Source: Trichodelitschia bisporula (lineage: Eukaryota > Ascomycota > Dothideomycetes > Phaeotrichales > Phaeotrichaceae). From it: 64,000 bases of DNA. Position numbers and translations under genes: made by a program. Below, one piece after another: positions 21,734 through 34,661 of the stretch. The notes under the pieces were generated by a model, which had not been told where the DNA came from, did not search any database, and saw only the letters and a list, made by a program, of their open reading frames with translations. The stretch lies in contig ML996704.1 in assembly GCA_010356995.1 (NCBI GenBank), positions 702,461 to 766,460 on the forward strand. Reading direction: 5' to 3'. Within the stretch, counting starts at the first letter, position 1, and every line of letters begins with the position of its first letter.

Positions 21734-23481
21734 TCACACACTCTCCTTCTCATCAATCCCCGTCTTCATCCCCGCCAACCCCGCCGCGGCAACACTACTC
21801 TGCCTCCTCTTCATATTCTTCGCCCGCGTCTCATCCAAACTAAGTGCAAACTTGCTCTTCGCGCGAATCTGCGGGCCCTTTTTGTAGAAGATGTAGATCG
21901 GGGCCGTTACCAATATCGCTAGACATGCCAAAATGGTTGATGCGTATTCGAGGGGCCGGCCCGGGATGTTGGTGTACACTGTCTCGTTAGTAAAGTAGTG
22001 GGGAAGGGGGAGGAGAGGGGCGTACTAGGTGTGGAGTATAATGCCGCTATGCCAGCGAGGAAATCGCGCGCGAGATCGTTCCCGCCCGTCGCGCTCGCGG
22101 CGTACGGCCCATATGCCGCGGTCATGTAATCGATCGAAGACTGGTAGATAGCGTAATTGGCGATCCCGACCAGCGACGAGAAGATCATGGGCGCGATCCA
22201 CGGTATGCCATGACTGGGGCCTAGACTAGTCCACGCGAACCCGAACAGCCCGATAGCCTCCAGCGGCGCGAGGTACAGGAGCCACCAGAGTCTGGCTTCG
22301 GGTTGTAGGGCGCCTGGGTCTTTGCGTCGTATGCCGCGGAAACGGTGGATGGAGGGGAGGTAGGAGAGGTAGGAGAGGAAGTATCCGATCAACAGCCTAA
22401 ACCATCAGCCTCACCCCAACCCCAAGGACATACTCACGGCAAAAACGCCAACCCAACCTGCACAGTACTAAACCCCCACTGCTTATACACCAGCGCAAAA
22501 CTCTCCAAAAACGAAAAAATCAACGCATCACTAAACCCACTCAAAAGACTCAACCAAAGCACAATCGGCTCCGTAAAAAACATATAGAAAGGGCGATACC
22601 AAATCGTCCACACCTCCCTGAACGTCAACTTATGCAACTCATTTGGGCCGTACACATTCGTCTCCCCCGCCTTGCGCCTCCGCTTAGCCTCCCTATCCAG
22701 CAGAATCGTAGCCCGCGTCTCGGGGTTGAAGAAGAAATGCACGGCTTGTACGAAGCCGCCGAAGATGAGCTGGATCCAGAAGACCCAGGGTAGGGAGAGA
22801 TATGCTTCGACGAAGGAGCCGACGATGGCACCGACGACGGAGCCGCCTACGGAGGAGAGGACGAGGAATGCGACGGCGTACTCTTGGTCGTTGGGCTCCC
22901 ACATATCGGCCAGAACACCGAGAGTTACCGAGCCGCCTTCTCGCGTTAGCGAAGTTATGAAGAGTGGAAAGGGACGTACCAGCCGTGCTCAACCCCCCCA
23001 ACGCCCGACAAACAACATACGTCGCATAATTCGGTGCCAACGCACACGGAATCTGCCAAATATTCACCAAAAACAAACTCATCTGCTGAATCGGCCACCG
23101 CCCCAGCTCCTCACTCCACGGCGCCCAAAGCTCGCACCCAAACGCATACGCGACTAAAAACGTCATCTGCGGCACCCGGGCGGCCTGCTTGCTCACGCCG
23201 AACTTCTCGACGATGCCCCCGACGGCGTTGGCGTACATGCTGGCGTTGAGGTTCATACTGATTTGTATGAAGAAGACGACGATGAGGATTTGCCATTTGC
23301 GCCATGTGGGGAAGGAGTAGCCTAGCACGTCCCAGGCGTCGCCTTCGGTGAGTTCCCATTTTCCGTCCTCGCGCTTCTTGCTGGTGGGATCGCCTTTCAG
23401 TTCGGATTCCTGCTCGACCTGCCCCGCGTCGCCGTAGAACCCCGGGTCGGCCTCGTGCTGGTCGGGGGCTGAGGTCGCCAT
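21734..23481 (-). CDS. MFS transporter, DHA1 polyamine/multidrug type
   Basis: Four exons (22980-23481, 22438-22936, 22026-22396, 21734-21978) encode 538 aa; introns are 43, 41 and 47 nt. After a charged N-terminus the first helix region reads WRKWQILIVVFFIQISMN. GGLSTAGGSVTLGVLADMW, VLSSVGGSVVGAIVG and the central loop LDREAKRRRKAGETN followed by FREVWTIWYRPF are typical of fungal DHA1 drug:H+ antiporters of the Tpo1-like branch. About twelve hydrophobic segments are visible. It probably exports polyamines, drugs or metabolites at the plasma membrane; the substrate cannot be told. The ATG at 23479-23481 is used; an upstream in-frame GTG is ignored. Confidence 0.9.
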
Positions 23482-24543
23482 GTCCACCTCTTATCCTGAA
23501 TCAAATGCGGGGGAAGTGGAGTAGGGGTATCTAGCGAAATAGCCAACGCGAACGGCAAGCGGAAATGCCTCCACCTCCTCCCCCCCTCCCCGCCCTCGAC
23601 ATTTTATTCAACCCGAAGCTTTGTGTCAAGCAAGCTTTCCCCCGGCGCGGCGCGGAGCCTTGCACGGCTTGGCTTTCGTATGTGGCTGCGGGCTGCGAAA
23701 AGCGGGGTGCACGTGAGGCTTTGCGGGGGAGGCCTGGCGATGGTTTGGGGGGGGATCGGCGGGGTAGATGCTGGGGAAGGGGATTGGGGTGCATGGCGGG
23801 GGGATGAGGTTGGTTGGGGGGGGGGTGGTAGGGAGGATTGGGTGGATGTTGGGTTGGTATTCTGACGGAGCGGTTGAGTCTGCATATTCTTGCGTGCGTG
23901 ATATGCCAAAACAGCGTCGTGTGCTCTCTCTCATCCTCCCCACACTCCAAACTCCACACGCTGGAACCCCGAGGGCGATGCAGAATCAGCCCAGTCCCGC
24001 GGGGAATACCTGCCTGCATCAAGTTTCGCCGGCATCAGCGCCGCAAACCTCAAACCCCAGAAGCGGTCAAATTCCAGCCCTAGACGAGCCTCATTCCCAT
24101 CGTGACGTCACCCCAACAACCCCAACTCCTTCACACAATCCCTCACACATCTCCTTCATGCACACGCCGCAGTAGCCCGTGCTCAGCAGCCACAAACAGC
24201 TAGCATCACTCCTTTGCCTTACCCGTAGTGCCAGCTTCGCACGCCTTCATCGCAGTAGAGTACCGTAAGCACCAACCCAGCCTTGCCCACATGACGCTTT
24301 CGGCGCTATGTCAGCGCGAAGGATCGTACATCCCCGAATCCTTACCTTCAGCATCTCTCTGATCCATGCCGTCTGACGGCAATCAGCACCGGGCCCCGTC
24401 TGCACGCGCGGCCGAACAACCACCAGCCCCAAGCTCCCATCTCATGCCCGCCTCTCCGCCCTCCATCCCCGCACCTCCATCCCCCATTCTTTTTCTTACA
24501 CTGTCAAGACCTTATCGCTGGTAAACAACCCCATCAATCCCCA
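23482..24543. other. intergenic, MFS promoter to tRNA-Leu
   Basis: Low-complexity G/C-rich stretches produce many overlapping frames but none is supported. Nothing else is recognised. Confidence 0.5.
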
Positions 24544-24642
24544 GGCAAGGTGGCCGAGTTGGTTAAGGCGTCAGGTTAAGGTCTCCCTTAGCGCAATATC
24601 CTGATTCAGAAATGAGCACGAGTTCGAATCTCGTCCTTGTCA
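24544..24642 (+). tRNA. tRNA-Leu (AAG anticodon), with intron, second copy
   Basis: The mature sequence is the same as the gene at 1018-1116: acceptor GGCAAGG/CCTTGTC, TGGCCGAGTTGG, loop TTAAGG, B box AGTTCGAATCT. The differences fall in the 17-nt intron (ctaccttagcac versus ctcccttagcgc), showing selection on the mature tRNA and drift in the intron. Confidence 0.94.
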
Positions 24643-25568
24643 ATATTCTTTTAGTTCCGTCCCCGCTTCCCATCATGCTAGAACTCGGGCCGATGACACT
24701 GTTTTTGGCTCCCGGGGGGGGCAAGGATGGGGCTGGGCGGTGGAAGGTGGAGGTCTGGACCGCTTCGTAACGCGTAACGACCGCCTGGTATAGAAGGAGA
24801 GAGCGACGCGAGCTTCACACCACGACATAGCAAGTGAGGCATCACACACTATATTCCTCCACTACATACCCTGATCTGATCTATGTTCATATTCCGCCGG
24901 TCATCCCCATCACAAGAAACACCATAATCAACCCAATAAACCTAACCCATATCATGCATTTCCTCCCAACCACCAAGGGAAAGCCTCATCCCATCTCACC
25001 CCAACCCCGCCTCCAGTAGCGATTCTAAGTATATTTACGACGAAACCTGAGCTCATTACCCATAGCGCACACTTTTCCCCCAAAACACCAACGATAATTC
25101 TCATGATCATGATCGGGGTATGTTCATACTGCCTGTCCCCGCCCCCGCCCCCAGGCCTCCCAAACCGCCTCATCGACACAACTCGGGTAAACGAAAAATG
25201 AACAAATCCATCATGTCCAGCGACCGGAGTCCGTAAATACGCACCGTGACCCATTTCTCCATCCCATCCAGGCCTCTCCCTTCCCCATTCACATCTCCAT
25301 AACGCCGTTCCATCCAGTCCAGTCCATCCTCAGGTCATAGCCGTGGTCGTCGGGTCGTGCAATCCTCGTTGTGCGCCGTCGCTTTTCCCCATCCAGTTTC
25401 CTAGCCGGCCCCTCCATCCGATTTCTCCATCCGATGCGTCTATCAGCATGCAGCATTACCCACCCCCCTCCACTAGGAGATGGCAATTAGGCATCACGCC
25501 CCCCCCTCCCCCCCCAACAAAAGAATAACACAGGGAATGAAATGAACCCCCATCCTCTCGTCCCCAGC
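24643..25568. other. intergenic, nothing recognised
   Basis: AT-richer DNA between the tRNA-Leu gene and the 3' end of the Pumilio gene. No gene, repeat or RNA is supported. Confidence 0.5.
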
Positions 25569-28500
25569 CTACGACGCACCTCCGAAGGCGTGGCCATTCA
25601 CACCGTTTGTCGCAGGCGGCGACTGTGTCCTCTCCTGTCCATCCGCAGCCGCCGACGCACCAGCACCCGCCGAACCCCCCCTCGGCAACGGCGACCGTGC
25701 CGGCTGCCCAGCTCCAGCCCCGGGCCCAGCCGGCGCAACCCCCCCAAAAGAACCACGATACGCGGGCCCACTCGGCACGCCAAACGGCTGGGCCTGCGGA
25801 TTAATCCCATTCCGGTGCCCACTTCCCCTAACCGGTGTTCTCACATCCCTCGCGCGCCCCGGCGGTCCGTTCGCACGCTTATCCGGATCACCCGTAAACC
25901 CGCGCTCAAACGTCTCAATATCGCATCGATTATGCATCTTAAGCTCCATGGCCGCGAGTTGTTTAGCGCCGACGGATTTCCTTGCCCTATCCATCTCGGG
26001 CTGGAGGCGGGCGACGAAGAGCGCGTGGTCTGCGTCCGGCAGCGTGCCGAGTATCTTGGATACGACGTAGTTGCCGTAGTTGTCGCGGATGAGTTGTTGC
26101 AGGGCGCAGTTGTGTTCGCGGGCGTGGCCGTTGGCGGGGCCGGTGGGGGCGGAGAGGGTGCACAGATCGAGGACGGCGCACATGATGTACCGGCGTACAT
26201 CGTCGCCTTTGTACACGAGGACGCGCTCGACGACGTTGCTTGCGAACTTGTGTTTGCTGTACTGGAACCAGTTTTTCTTGACGTATTCGACCATTTTGGA
26301 GCTTTCTTTTTCCGGGCCCTTGATTATGATGTGTTGGGCGACGTAGTTGCCGTATGTGTCCGTGATCAGTTTTTCGCCTTGCGGGACCAGCTCATCGAGC
26401 ATCGCGGCCTGGAGCGATGCGTCGCAGTAGTCGAGCATGCGCTGCACAACCCGGCACCCGTACTGGTTCTGGCTCATCTCGGCCAGGTGGCCACGGCTCT
26501 CGTTGACGATAAATTGCCAGTGTTCCGGCGGCACGCGTTCAATGACCCGCTGGATCACGTGGTTTCCCTGCTGGTCCATGACGCACTTGTACACATCGCC
26601 CCGCAGCTCTTGAGCCAGCTCGACTTGCTGGTCAGTGAGCACGAACTCGAAGGCCTAGACACGTTAGCTCGTTCTTCTATCCCACTGTAAATTCATACCT
26701 TCTGCAACACGCGGCAGCCGAACATCGACGTCGCAAGGTCTCCGACATGCGTGCGCATCTTGTCGGCCATCATCTTCTTCTGATTCTGGTCGCCGTGTTC
26801 AAAGAGCTTCTGAATGACGTAGTTGCCAAAAACGTCTTTCATCAGCTGCAGGAGGTTGTCGTACAGCTCGGCAAAGACTATCGCGCGCTCATCGCTGTTG
26901 GCCGTCTCAATCTTCTTCTGGATGAATCGCGAGCCCGCCTGGTCACCACAAAACTCAACCATGTGCTGCTTGACGTCCATCAGCTCCCACTTCCTGCTCG
27001 GCCTGTCTGGCGACTTGATCGCTTGGTCGGCGGCAAACTGGGCCAGCAGCGCGCTTTGCACTGGAAGCACCTGGTCCTTCGGTCCCTTGGGCGCGTCGTA
27101 GATTGTAATTCCGGGGATGCTCATGCCGGGGAAGCTGCTGAGACCGGTCATGGGATATTGCATGGCGGCGCCGCGGTAGAACTGAGGATTAAAGTACAGC
27201 GGATTCATCTGGGGTGGTAGGTGGTGCTGTTGCGCGACACCATGCTGATTATGCAAAGACTGTTCTTGCTGCACGCTGCGCAGCCTCTGATCCAACAAAG
27301 GCAAGGGCAGGCGCCGCTCAGCGGTGCGGTCCGAATACGGCATCTCGATCCCTGCGATGTGGTATGAGTCTTGCCGGTGGCCGTTGACGTTGCCATTCGT
27401 GTGGCCGTTGGTGGTGGCATTTACAGTCCGCTCAAGTACAGCTACTGGCGGGCGGAAAGTTGAGAGAGCCGTTCCATCCTGGGTGAAGCTGCTGAGGAGA
27501 GCCAGGTCATCGTAGCTGATATCGCTCATCCCCTGCGGCATCGTGGCGTGGTGGCTGTTTTGGCCATTAGGCTGACCGTTCAGGTGTCCGTTGATATGAC
27601 CATTCATGTGTCCGTTGACATGACCATTCAGATGCCCGTTGACGTGGCCGTTGAGATGGCTGCCGTGGTGACCGTTCCGCTGCGGCACCGAATCGCCGGA
27701 ATCAAGACTCAAGCGACTAAAGCTGGACAGAATGTCGCTATGCTGCGAGTTCTGGCGCTCTGGCTGAACACGACCGTTGGAGTGGGAAGAAAATGTGGGC
27801 ATATGACCGCGCGACGCAGGAGCAGCACCAGCACCAGCTTGCCTAAAGTCCGTCACCTGCGAATATGTCACCGGCTCGTTGCCATGTCGCGACGGCGGTA
27901 GGCTCCCGTTCCGGGACGGGACACCACTATCAAAGTAGTCGGAGTTAGACAGGCTGCGGCGGTCGTCTGTTGGCGACTGGACGGACTGCGTGTCTGGCCA
28001 TCTACCCGCTGGGTCGTATGGCCGCAGGCTCTCATCCGAAGACCGCGGGTAGTGACCTAGGGGATTCGCTGGCGTAGTGGAGGACGTATCGAAACGAGAC
28101 CCAGCGAGGAGTGACGGAATTGTGCTCTCCACATGCAGCGACCCCAAAGCAAACTGGCTGCTCGGCTGGCGCTGAGGTGATGCGGATGACCGCATGGCCG
28201 CAGTACCGGTTGTTCCACTGTGAGACCAGCCAGAGCGATGATACGGCCAAGGAGTATCGGCCTCAGACGACTGTACGAGAGACCCGGATCCTGTTATGGC
28301 GTCGCGTTCGGTGGGGAGTGCGAAGCGGGAAGAGTCTGTGGATGTCGTCAACGACTGATGCATGGCTGACAGCTTGCGCGCCTCACCTCGCGACCGCGGA
28401 GTGGCGAAGCCTCCCCACGGATTTGGATTCCAACCGCGCCCGCCATTGCTGATGCCTTGGCCGAGGCCAGTGATATGTTGCGCAGGCTCCTGGCGACCGA

Positions 28501-28652
28501 GAGCGGGGAAGTCTCGACCAGACGGCACCGGTGTCGGGATTATGGATGGAGCGGCAGACTACTCATCAGTATACGAGAGGAGAGAGGGCCGACAAATGTA
28601 CCTTGGAGCCCTTTTTGGGCTGATCTTTATTTGCAACCATATTTTTGGACAT
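25569..28652 (-). CDS. Pumilio-family RNA-binding protein (Puf3 type)
   Basis: Exons 28602-28652, 26699-28558 and 25569-26654 encode 998 aa across introns of 43 and 44 nt. The first exon (MSKNMVANKDQPKKGSK) was inferred because the long frame has no ATG of its own. The N-terminal 600 residues are disordered, with a run of Asn-Gly-His repeats. Eight PUF repeats fill about residues 590-860, with recognition cores SRFIQ, NYVIQ, CRVLQ, NHVIQ, CRVVQ, NYVAQ, SNVVE and NYVVS. By the PUF code these read roughly UGUAUAUA, the Pumilio/Puf3 element. It should bind 3' UTRs and repress or localise mRNAs, many mitochondrial if it is a true Puf3. The C-terminus is Ala/Gly/Pro-rich. Confidence 0.92.
27560..27665 (-). 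repeat. Asn-Gly-His coding repeat in the Pumilio gene
   Basis: About ten 12-bp units encode NGHx (HLNGHVNGHLNGHVNGHMNG and on). The DNA units are imperfect, suggesting protein-level selection or an old expansion. Confidence 0.8.
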
Positions 28653-31600
28653 GATATTGAGCGTGAAATGTGGTGCGAGGTGAGGGGCTCAAAGAATGGA
28701 GGCGGCCGCAGCGAGGCTCGCTTGGTGGTGGCTATATAGGGCTGAAAAGGACCCGCAGCTGAGAGGGAGGGAAACCTAGGCGTCAGCGCCAGAACGACAC
28801 CGGCCTACAAGCAACTTTTGCAGCCTGATGGCGTATGCGGGGTGAGGAAAGAGGGGCTCGCGCTGCAGTACTCACCAATCAGACCGAAGCCGCTGCTGCT
28901 GCTAGATTTTATGCTTGAGAGAAGGCAGAATCTCTGTGTGCATGTACAGGTGAGCGGTTTGTGGTGAGGATGTTATGTAGAGGGAGAGGAGTGCGCGAGG
29001 ACGAGCGCGAAAGAAGATATGTGGACGCAGGAAGGCGCGGCGTGGAACAAAAGAGCTTTCCTGTGTCAGATCGGATCCAACACTAGACACCCAAAGTATT
29101 CGTTGGCCGAAGTTGTCAGGCGAGGGAAGGCGTGTTCGGGAAAGGGCAGAAGACGGGTGGGTAGGAGGGGAGGTGGTGGTCTATAGAAGTCGGGAACGGA
29201 TGGCGAGCGCAACCCTTCAGAACCCCTTGAAAGAGTGTAATTTCGAGGTCGAGACGCGATCGAAGGGGATCATGTCGAGTTGCGAAGCAAGGGATGGAAG
29301 CGGCGCGGAATGACGGGGTAGAGGTGACGCGCGCGGCGGAAGGGTTGAGGCCGTGAGCGGGATAGGATACGTAGCGAACACGAGGAGGGGAGCAGACAAG
29401 ACGCGATGTTGTATGCGTATGGCGTGGAGGATGGAGAGGCGGTGATGTTGGGGAGGAGGATCTGTTGGTTGGGGTGTTTGTTGTCTCTTGGGAGAGATGA
29501 GTGTGTGCTGTTGTTATGTGGGAGGTGGGAGGTGAAGGTGGGAGGTGAAGGTGGGAGTGTTGGAGTGGACGGAGATGACAGGGTAGAGGTGGTTCGGGGA
29601 GAAAAAAAAGTTGTGATGGGTTGGAGGAAAATGTGTGTGAAGCAGTGTGTGGACAGATGCGGCTTGACTGGGGGGGGGGGGGGGGGGTGGGAGTTTTGTG
29701 GAGGGATGGCGATGGGTCTGGAGCAGAAGTCCCAGACTAGAACTAGAACTAGGGTGGTGGTGATCGATGGGCTGAAGTCTGGGCGTCTGCCAGAGATGCG
29801 TTGTATGATGACTGACAAGCGGAGAGTCGGCGAGAAGAGAAACGTGGTGAGATGTCAGACTTGAAGATGTAGGAGACGGAGAAGTGAACCGGGACCGAAG
29901 ACTGAGAAAGAGCCTGAACCATCAGAGAGCCTCAAGCCCGCCTATTTTGCGGGGGGAGATGAGTGGGGAGGAGGGGTGCAAAGTGTGGATGTGGATATGG
30001 AAGTGGGTAGGACAGAAAGGATGCGCCCGCCATCCACTCTCCGCTCTCTCTTTTTACTGGCGATCTTTTTTTTGCTACGAGGTTTTAGGGTACCAGGAGA
30101 TGTTGGTGATCGCTCATAGTCGCAAAGCGTGAGAGAGATACCGTAGAGGTCGCCTTGTGCCACTGGCGCCAGTCGGGCGTCTGTACTGTTAGACGATCCG
30201 CTTGTTACTGAAGTACGGGGTCAACTGGGGGGGGTGGAGTGCCGCTTTGGAGGGGTTGATGGCGGGGGTAGCCCCTAGTTTCGGAAGCTACCTTAGTTTC
30301 GCCCCCCCACCACCCCCCCTTCCCTAACCCCCGGCCCCACTAACGCCAAAATCGACGCCGACCCGCTCGTTGGGCTGAACTGTTCCCACGTAAGCATCTT
30401 CTTGACACCTCAAAGCTTGTTCGACTTCCATCAGTGCACCGCGATACTTCGAAAAGACCGACGAGAAATGCTGGGAGATAAGGATAAAACGAGGACAGCA
30501 ACGCCCCCTACTGTGCCCCCTCTTGTCCTATCCTACCGTTTCAACTGTCCACGCTCCCTCGTCTCGCTGTGCTAACCGTGCCAGGATAGCTTCCGTAGCA
30601 CCTCTTCGCTCTCAACGTTTCACAGCAGTCCGCACAAGCCCGTCAAGCACCCGTCAGGCCTGCTACCTCGAGCTGCAGCGGGCCACAAAATCATCTCATC
30701 CTTTCTCGCCCACGAAAATGCTATTAAATCTGATCACCACTCACCTTTCAGCCAGCCCACTATTCAACGAACCCGAAAGGCAAGCCGTCCACTCTACCTC
30801 CCACCGCCCGTCTCTCTTCTCCCACTCTTTTAAAGTGCTGCAGTCCAGCTTACCACACCCCGTATCTACCCCGCCTGCTCCCCAACCCAGCACTTGCAAA
30901 CCTTTGAACAGCTTCCCGCGCGCCCGGGCCCTCACGCCCCACCCACGCCATCAACCTGCGGCCGACCAAGGGAGAAAGGGAACGGAGCCAGCCCCCCCAC
31001 CCTCGCCCTCGCGACAAAGACCCGCACCCAACGGCGCGCCTCAAACCGCACAGCCATCCCACTGCCACCTGCCAACGAGCCCATAGCCAAACCCCAAACC
31101 CTCACTGCAAGAAAAGCTTGCAACTCTCCACAGTACAGTACGCACTTTGTATCCCACCCTGTCCACCCGCAAGCGTGCGCGGTTTGCTCCCCTCCCTGCA
31201 GCGTGCCAGCCCGCAGACCTAGGGCCTGGCCTGGCCTGGTCACGCCGGGGCCCCGCCAGGCACGCCCCGCGCTCCCTCCCGTCCCCGCTGTCGCGTTGCG
31301 CCGCCGCCAAGACCGCAGGGTGGAAGCTTGCAGGCGGCGGCGGATCGCCCGGCGCGGCGATCAACTTGATCCCGATTTGAGCGGTAGGAAGGGAGTGCCC
31401 CTTGTATGTGCGCGATGTCGTGTGTGAGGTGAGTTGATTGTTGGGGTTTGGGAGGAGGTGTCAGGTGAGTGGGTGCGCTGTGCACTTGTGGCTTTTAGGA
31501 GTGGCCGACGTGGACTGGACGGGTTGCCGAAAGGCGCTGTGAAGGTGCCGAATGGGTTCGGCTCCGATGTGAAAGCGGCGCTCGATCTGAAATTTCATCG

Positions 31601-33836
31601 TACTTGCGCTCTGGTTACATGCCGTTAGGGGACCGGCGCCGTTCTCCGTCTAGTCGGGTGACGTCACCACTTGCGACGCGCTCGTTAATCTCCGGTCCAT
31701 GGCGCAACGACGCACCTGCTTGGACCACAATGCAGTCTAGTCGTCCAGTCGCATAAATTGGACGCTCGGTATCGACCGACCACCTCGATGAGCCGGCGAC
31801 TTGAATTCTGATAAGGCTGCTTTTGCGTTTGATGCACCAAGGGAGCAGTCCACATAGGTGGACTCTCTGTAACGGCAACCAGTCGGCTTCGAGGGCTAAG
31901 GATATTACAGTTCGCGACCTCAACTCCTGCTGTCTGGTCATTATTTGACGACCGTAGCTGCCTCTGCTGATTCAGCATGTGAAAGGTGGAAGTGAGGATC
32001 ATGATGAGCTGTGCTCATCCCGTGGAGTGCTTGAGGCTGCGAGGACTATCATCCTCCCAGTCTTGTCAAAACACCGAGATGCGTCTCGCGAGCCACTTTG
32101 AATTCCATGGGCCTGGATCGTGAAGGTGACAGACCACATGAATTAGCCTCCGGCTGAGCCTCTGGCCAACTCAAACGAAGCGGTCTTCGCAGAAAGGTTC
32201 ATATGCAAGTTACCCGCTAAAAATTGGGAGTGGTCGCTGACCATCTTTAGCTCGATTCTCCATCATCCCATCTACAAACAAGAAGCCAGTACCTCGCCAA
32301 CCATGGCGCCCCTCAGTCGTGCCTGCGAGAATCTGTCGGCTCCATCGGGAATTTCGGACTGCTAAGCCATTCGCCCCAGTGGATGCCATTTAGGGATTTA
32401 CTGGAAAGGCCAGCTAATGGAAGCGCCACCACGGCACGTGTGTGAGCAACGAGTGCATGGTTCAAAGTGATGAAAGACGGGGAACAGGAAAGGCGCTCGA
32501 CAGGGCGGCTCATGCCTACATGTAATGCTTGCCATGTGTCCTCCTGAGCTCACCCAGGGCTCCTTCCAGTCTTGCCATATGTTATCTCCTCAGGTAAGAA
32601 TGTTCCTTCCCGGAATCCCAATGCTCCTTCCCTAGCTCAAATCAGCAGCCATCGGTGGAAGCAGCAACTGGAATCATGGTCTCTCATTCCAGGAAAAAGC
32701 AAGATTGTTGAACCGCTTCACGCCTAGAGCCGCCAGTCCAACCACACGGACGCAATACCGCTCGGAGGGAATATCACTTTTATGGCCGCTGTCGGAAGGC
32801 AGAAGGAATGGGCTAGCTTGAACTTCCAGGAAGCCATGCAGAGCTCACCCCAAGTACAGACTCGAGATGCTCAGAGACTCAACTCTTACTGATGGAGACA
32901 GATGCGGTCCAACATCTCAGGGAATGACTGACGTTCCGAGAGTTCGCGGCTCGCAGGTTGCACCTCGCAACTTGAGTTCACTCCCTGTGCAACTCTCCGA
33001 CCTGGAAGTTTTACGAGCTTCGAAATGTGTCCTGACCTTGAGGGTATCACGTCTGCATTGTCAGCCACGCAGTCAGAATGCCGGATCCAACTTGCTCTTC
33101 GACTTCCAGTGAGGATCCATCCATCCAAATGCAGATACCTTTGGATGATTATCACTGCCGTCTTCCCCAAAAACCCGAATTGACCATGGTTGGTCACGCT
33201 AGCGTGGGATTGGGGGCCTCGGACGTCGCTTCATACTCCCGGTCAGCCAAACGGTTGATCACTATCGTCCTCGGCTCTCCGAGGTGAACCACCACAACTG
33301 TGGCTTGAGGCTTGCTGAGCACCTTGAAATCCGGCAAAAACCTTCTCCTGCGATGTTCATGGGACCCAGCTCTTTCTATAATAACCTGTCGCAAGTGATG
33401 CATCAGATGCCTTGGGCCTAGAACTAGTCGTCTGATAACGCTGGCAGGGTCTCACCGATGGCGTGTTGATCCACTTTCCCCTCCACCAAGGCACTAGAAT
33501 TACCAAGGCTCTTGTTGGTCTCTAGGCTTACATGTCCAAAATCCCCGCCATCACCTCGACTTCCCGCATCGGTAACGGCGCGGGCGCGGCACGCTCCGCC
33601 TATTGGCCCACTCGGGCTGAGGTACCGATCTAATGCGGCGGTACCGATTTAAATGTGGGGGCCTCTAGGAGTGGCGGTGTTGTATGCATGAACTAAGCAT
33701 GCACCCCTGGGTCGGCACGGCGGTGTGTCGTGATATATGTAAGCCTTGCGTTCGCTCCTCAGTTCGTGTGCTTGGATTCCTCCGATCTTTCTCTTTCGCC
33801 TCCGATTCCTTCTCTCCCTCGCAATACACGGGCATC
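28653..33836. other. 5.2-kb gene-free stretch
   Basis: The left end is the Pumilio promoter and probable long leader. An 18-G homopolymer lies at about 29670-29687. Open frames here (for example 30523-31086 and 30894-31427 on the plus strand) overlap each other, are Pro/Arg/Ala-biased and show no domain or splice structure. From about 31.6 to 33.6 kb the base composition is more even, as in old non-coding or decayed DNA, but I find no transposase-like or reverse-transcriptase-like frame. Confidence 0.45.
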
Positions 33837-34661
33837 ATGACTTTTGGCTCAGGCTCGGACCCGAATGTCTGGACTAAGCCCCAGACCGTGGTGTTCAAGT
33901 TTCTGCAAAAGCAGTTTGATCGCACCGGGGAGGTACAGGATGATCGGGGACGTGTGCTTTACAAGCTCAATGATATTGGGGAGAAGCACACCTTTGGGTT
34001 CATCAAGACCTATGTATGTGGATTCTGGATTCCGGCCTGTGGTGTTTGGGCGGTGCTAATACCGTCTGACAGCCCCTCGAGATCGTCCGCGTAAGCGATG
34101 GAAGGATCGTCGGCATCATCCACTGGAAGGACAGTCCCACCAAAGCAAAGGTCGAGAAACTTCCCGGACGAGAGGACGAGGTGCGCATTTCAGAGGGCCT
34201 GTTCGACGAGCTGTATGTGCAACCAATCTTCCCGAGCGCGACTGACACGGCAAAGCTTGTGCTGGAAGATGGCCGATGGCGCCAAGTTCGAGTGGGACGG
34301 GGCATTCGGCGGCATTTGGGCGAGTGTCTCGACAGTGCGGAGATGGACCCAGGCTTACGGGAACAGAAAGTGTTTGACCATCGGCTCGCGTCGCCGTGTA
34401 GCCTGACTCCCGGCTGCGTTGCGATGCAGACGCCGCGGAAGGGGAAGACGGGCGCAACGACGCTCGAGGTGGTGACGGAGGTATTGAATAGCACTCCGGA
34501 TTTGTTGGAGTATCTCATTGTTGGGTGAGTGGTCTGGTGCGAGATATGCGGTGGGGCTAATGGTGAGCAGGAGCATTTGGCTGGAGTTTAGTGCGTCCAT
34601 GGCTAAGAGCGAGGCGGCTAGCAGTCCGGTGCCGGAGGTCATCATTATTGCGACCACCTAG
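33837..34661 (+). CDS. protein of unknown function, possible tubby/LURP-like fold
   Basis: Three exons (33837-34013, 34073-34524, 34571-34661) encode 239 aa, with introns of 59 and 46 nt and in-frame junctions. The body has alternating beta-like segments: RGRVLYKLNDIG, HTFGFIKTYPLEIVRVSDG, IVGIIHWKDS, YVQPIFPSATDTAKLVLEDG and LLEYLIVGSIWLEFSAS. The pattern 'glyc. LY.... then W... and basic-GR' recalls LURP-one/tubby-like beta-barrel proteins with a short C-terminal helix (for example DUF6593), but this is a weak structural guess. No signal peptide or catalytic motif is visible. It stands alone in the gene-poor island, 5 kb from its left neighbour, which suggests an accessory gene. Confidence 0.72.

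Noticed and set aside
25542-26690. 382-codon plus-strand frame opposite the Pumilio gene
   Set aside because: Antisense shadow of the PUF repeats; composition follows the complementary codons.
30523-31427. Long overlapping open frames on the plus strand
   Set aside because: Biased Pro/Arg/Ala composition, mutual overlap in different frames, and no domain or splice structure; typical of GC-rich chance frames.
28653-33836. Decayed retrotransposon in the gene-free stretch
   Set aside because: No reverse transcriptase, integrase or LTR pair could be recognised by eye; absence of evidence only.
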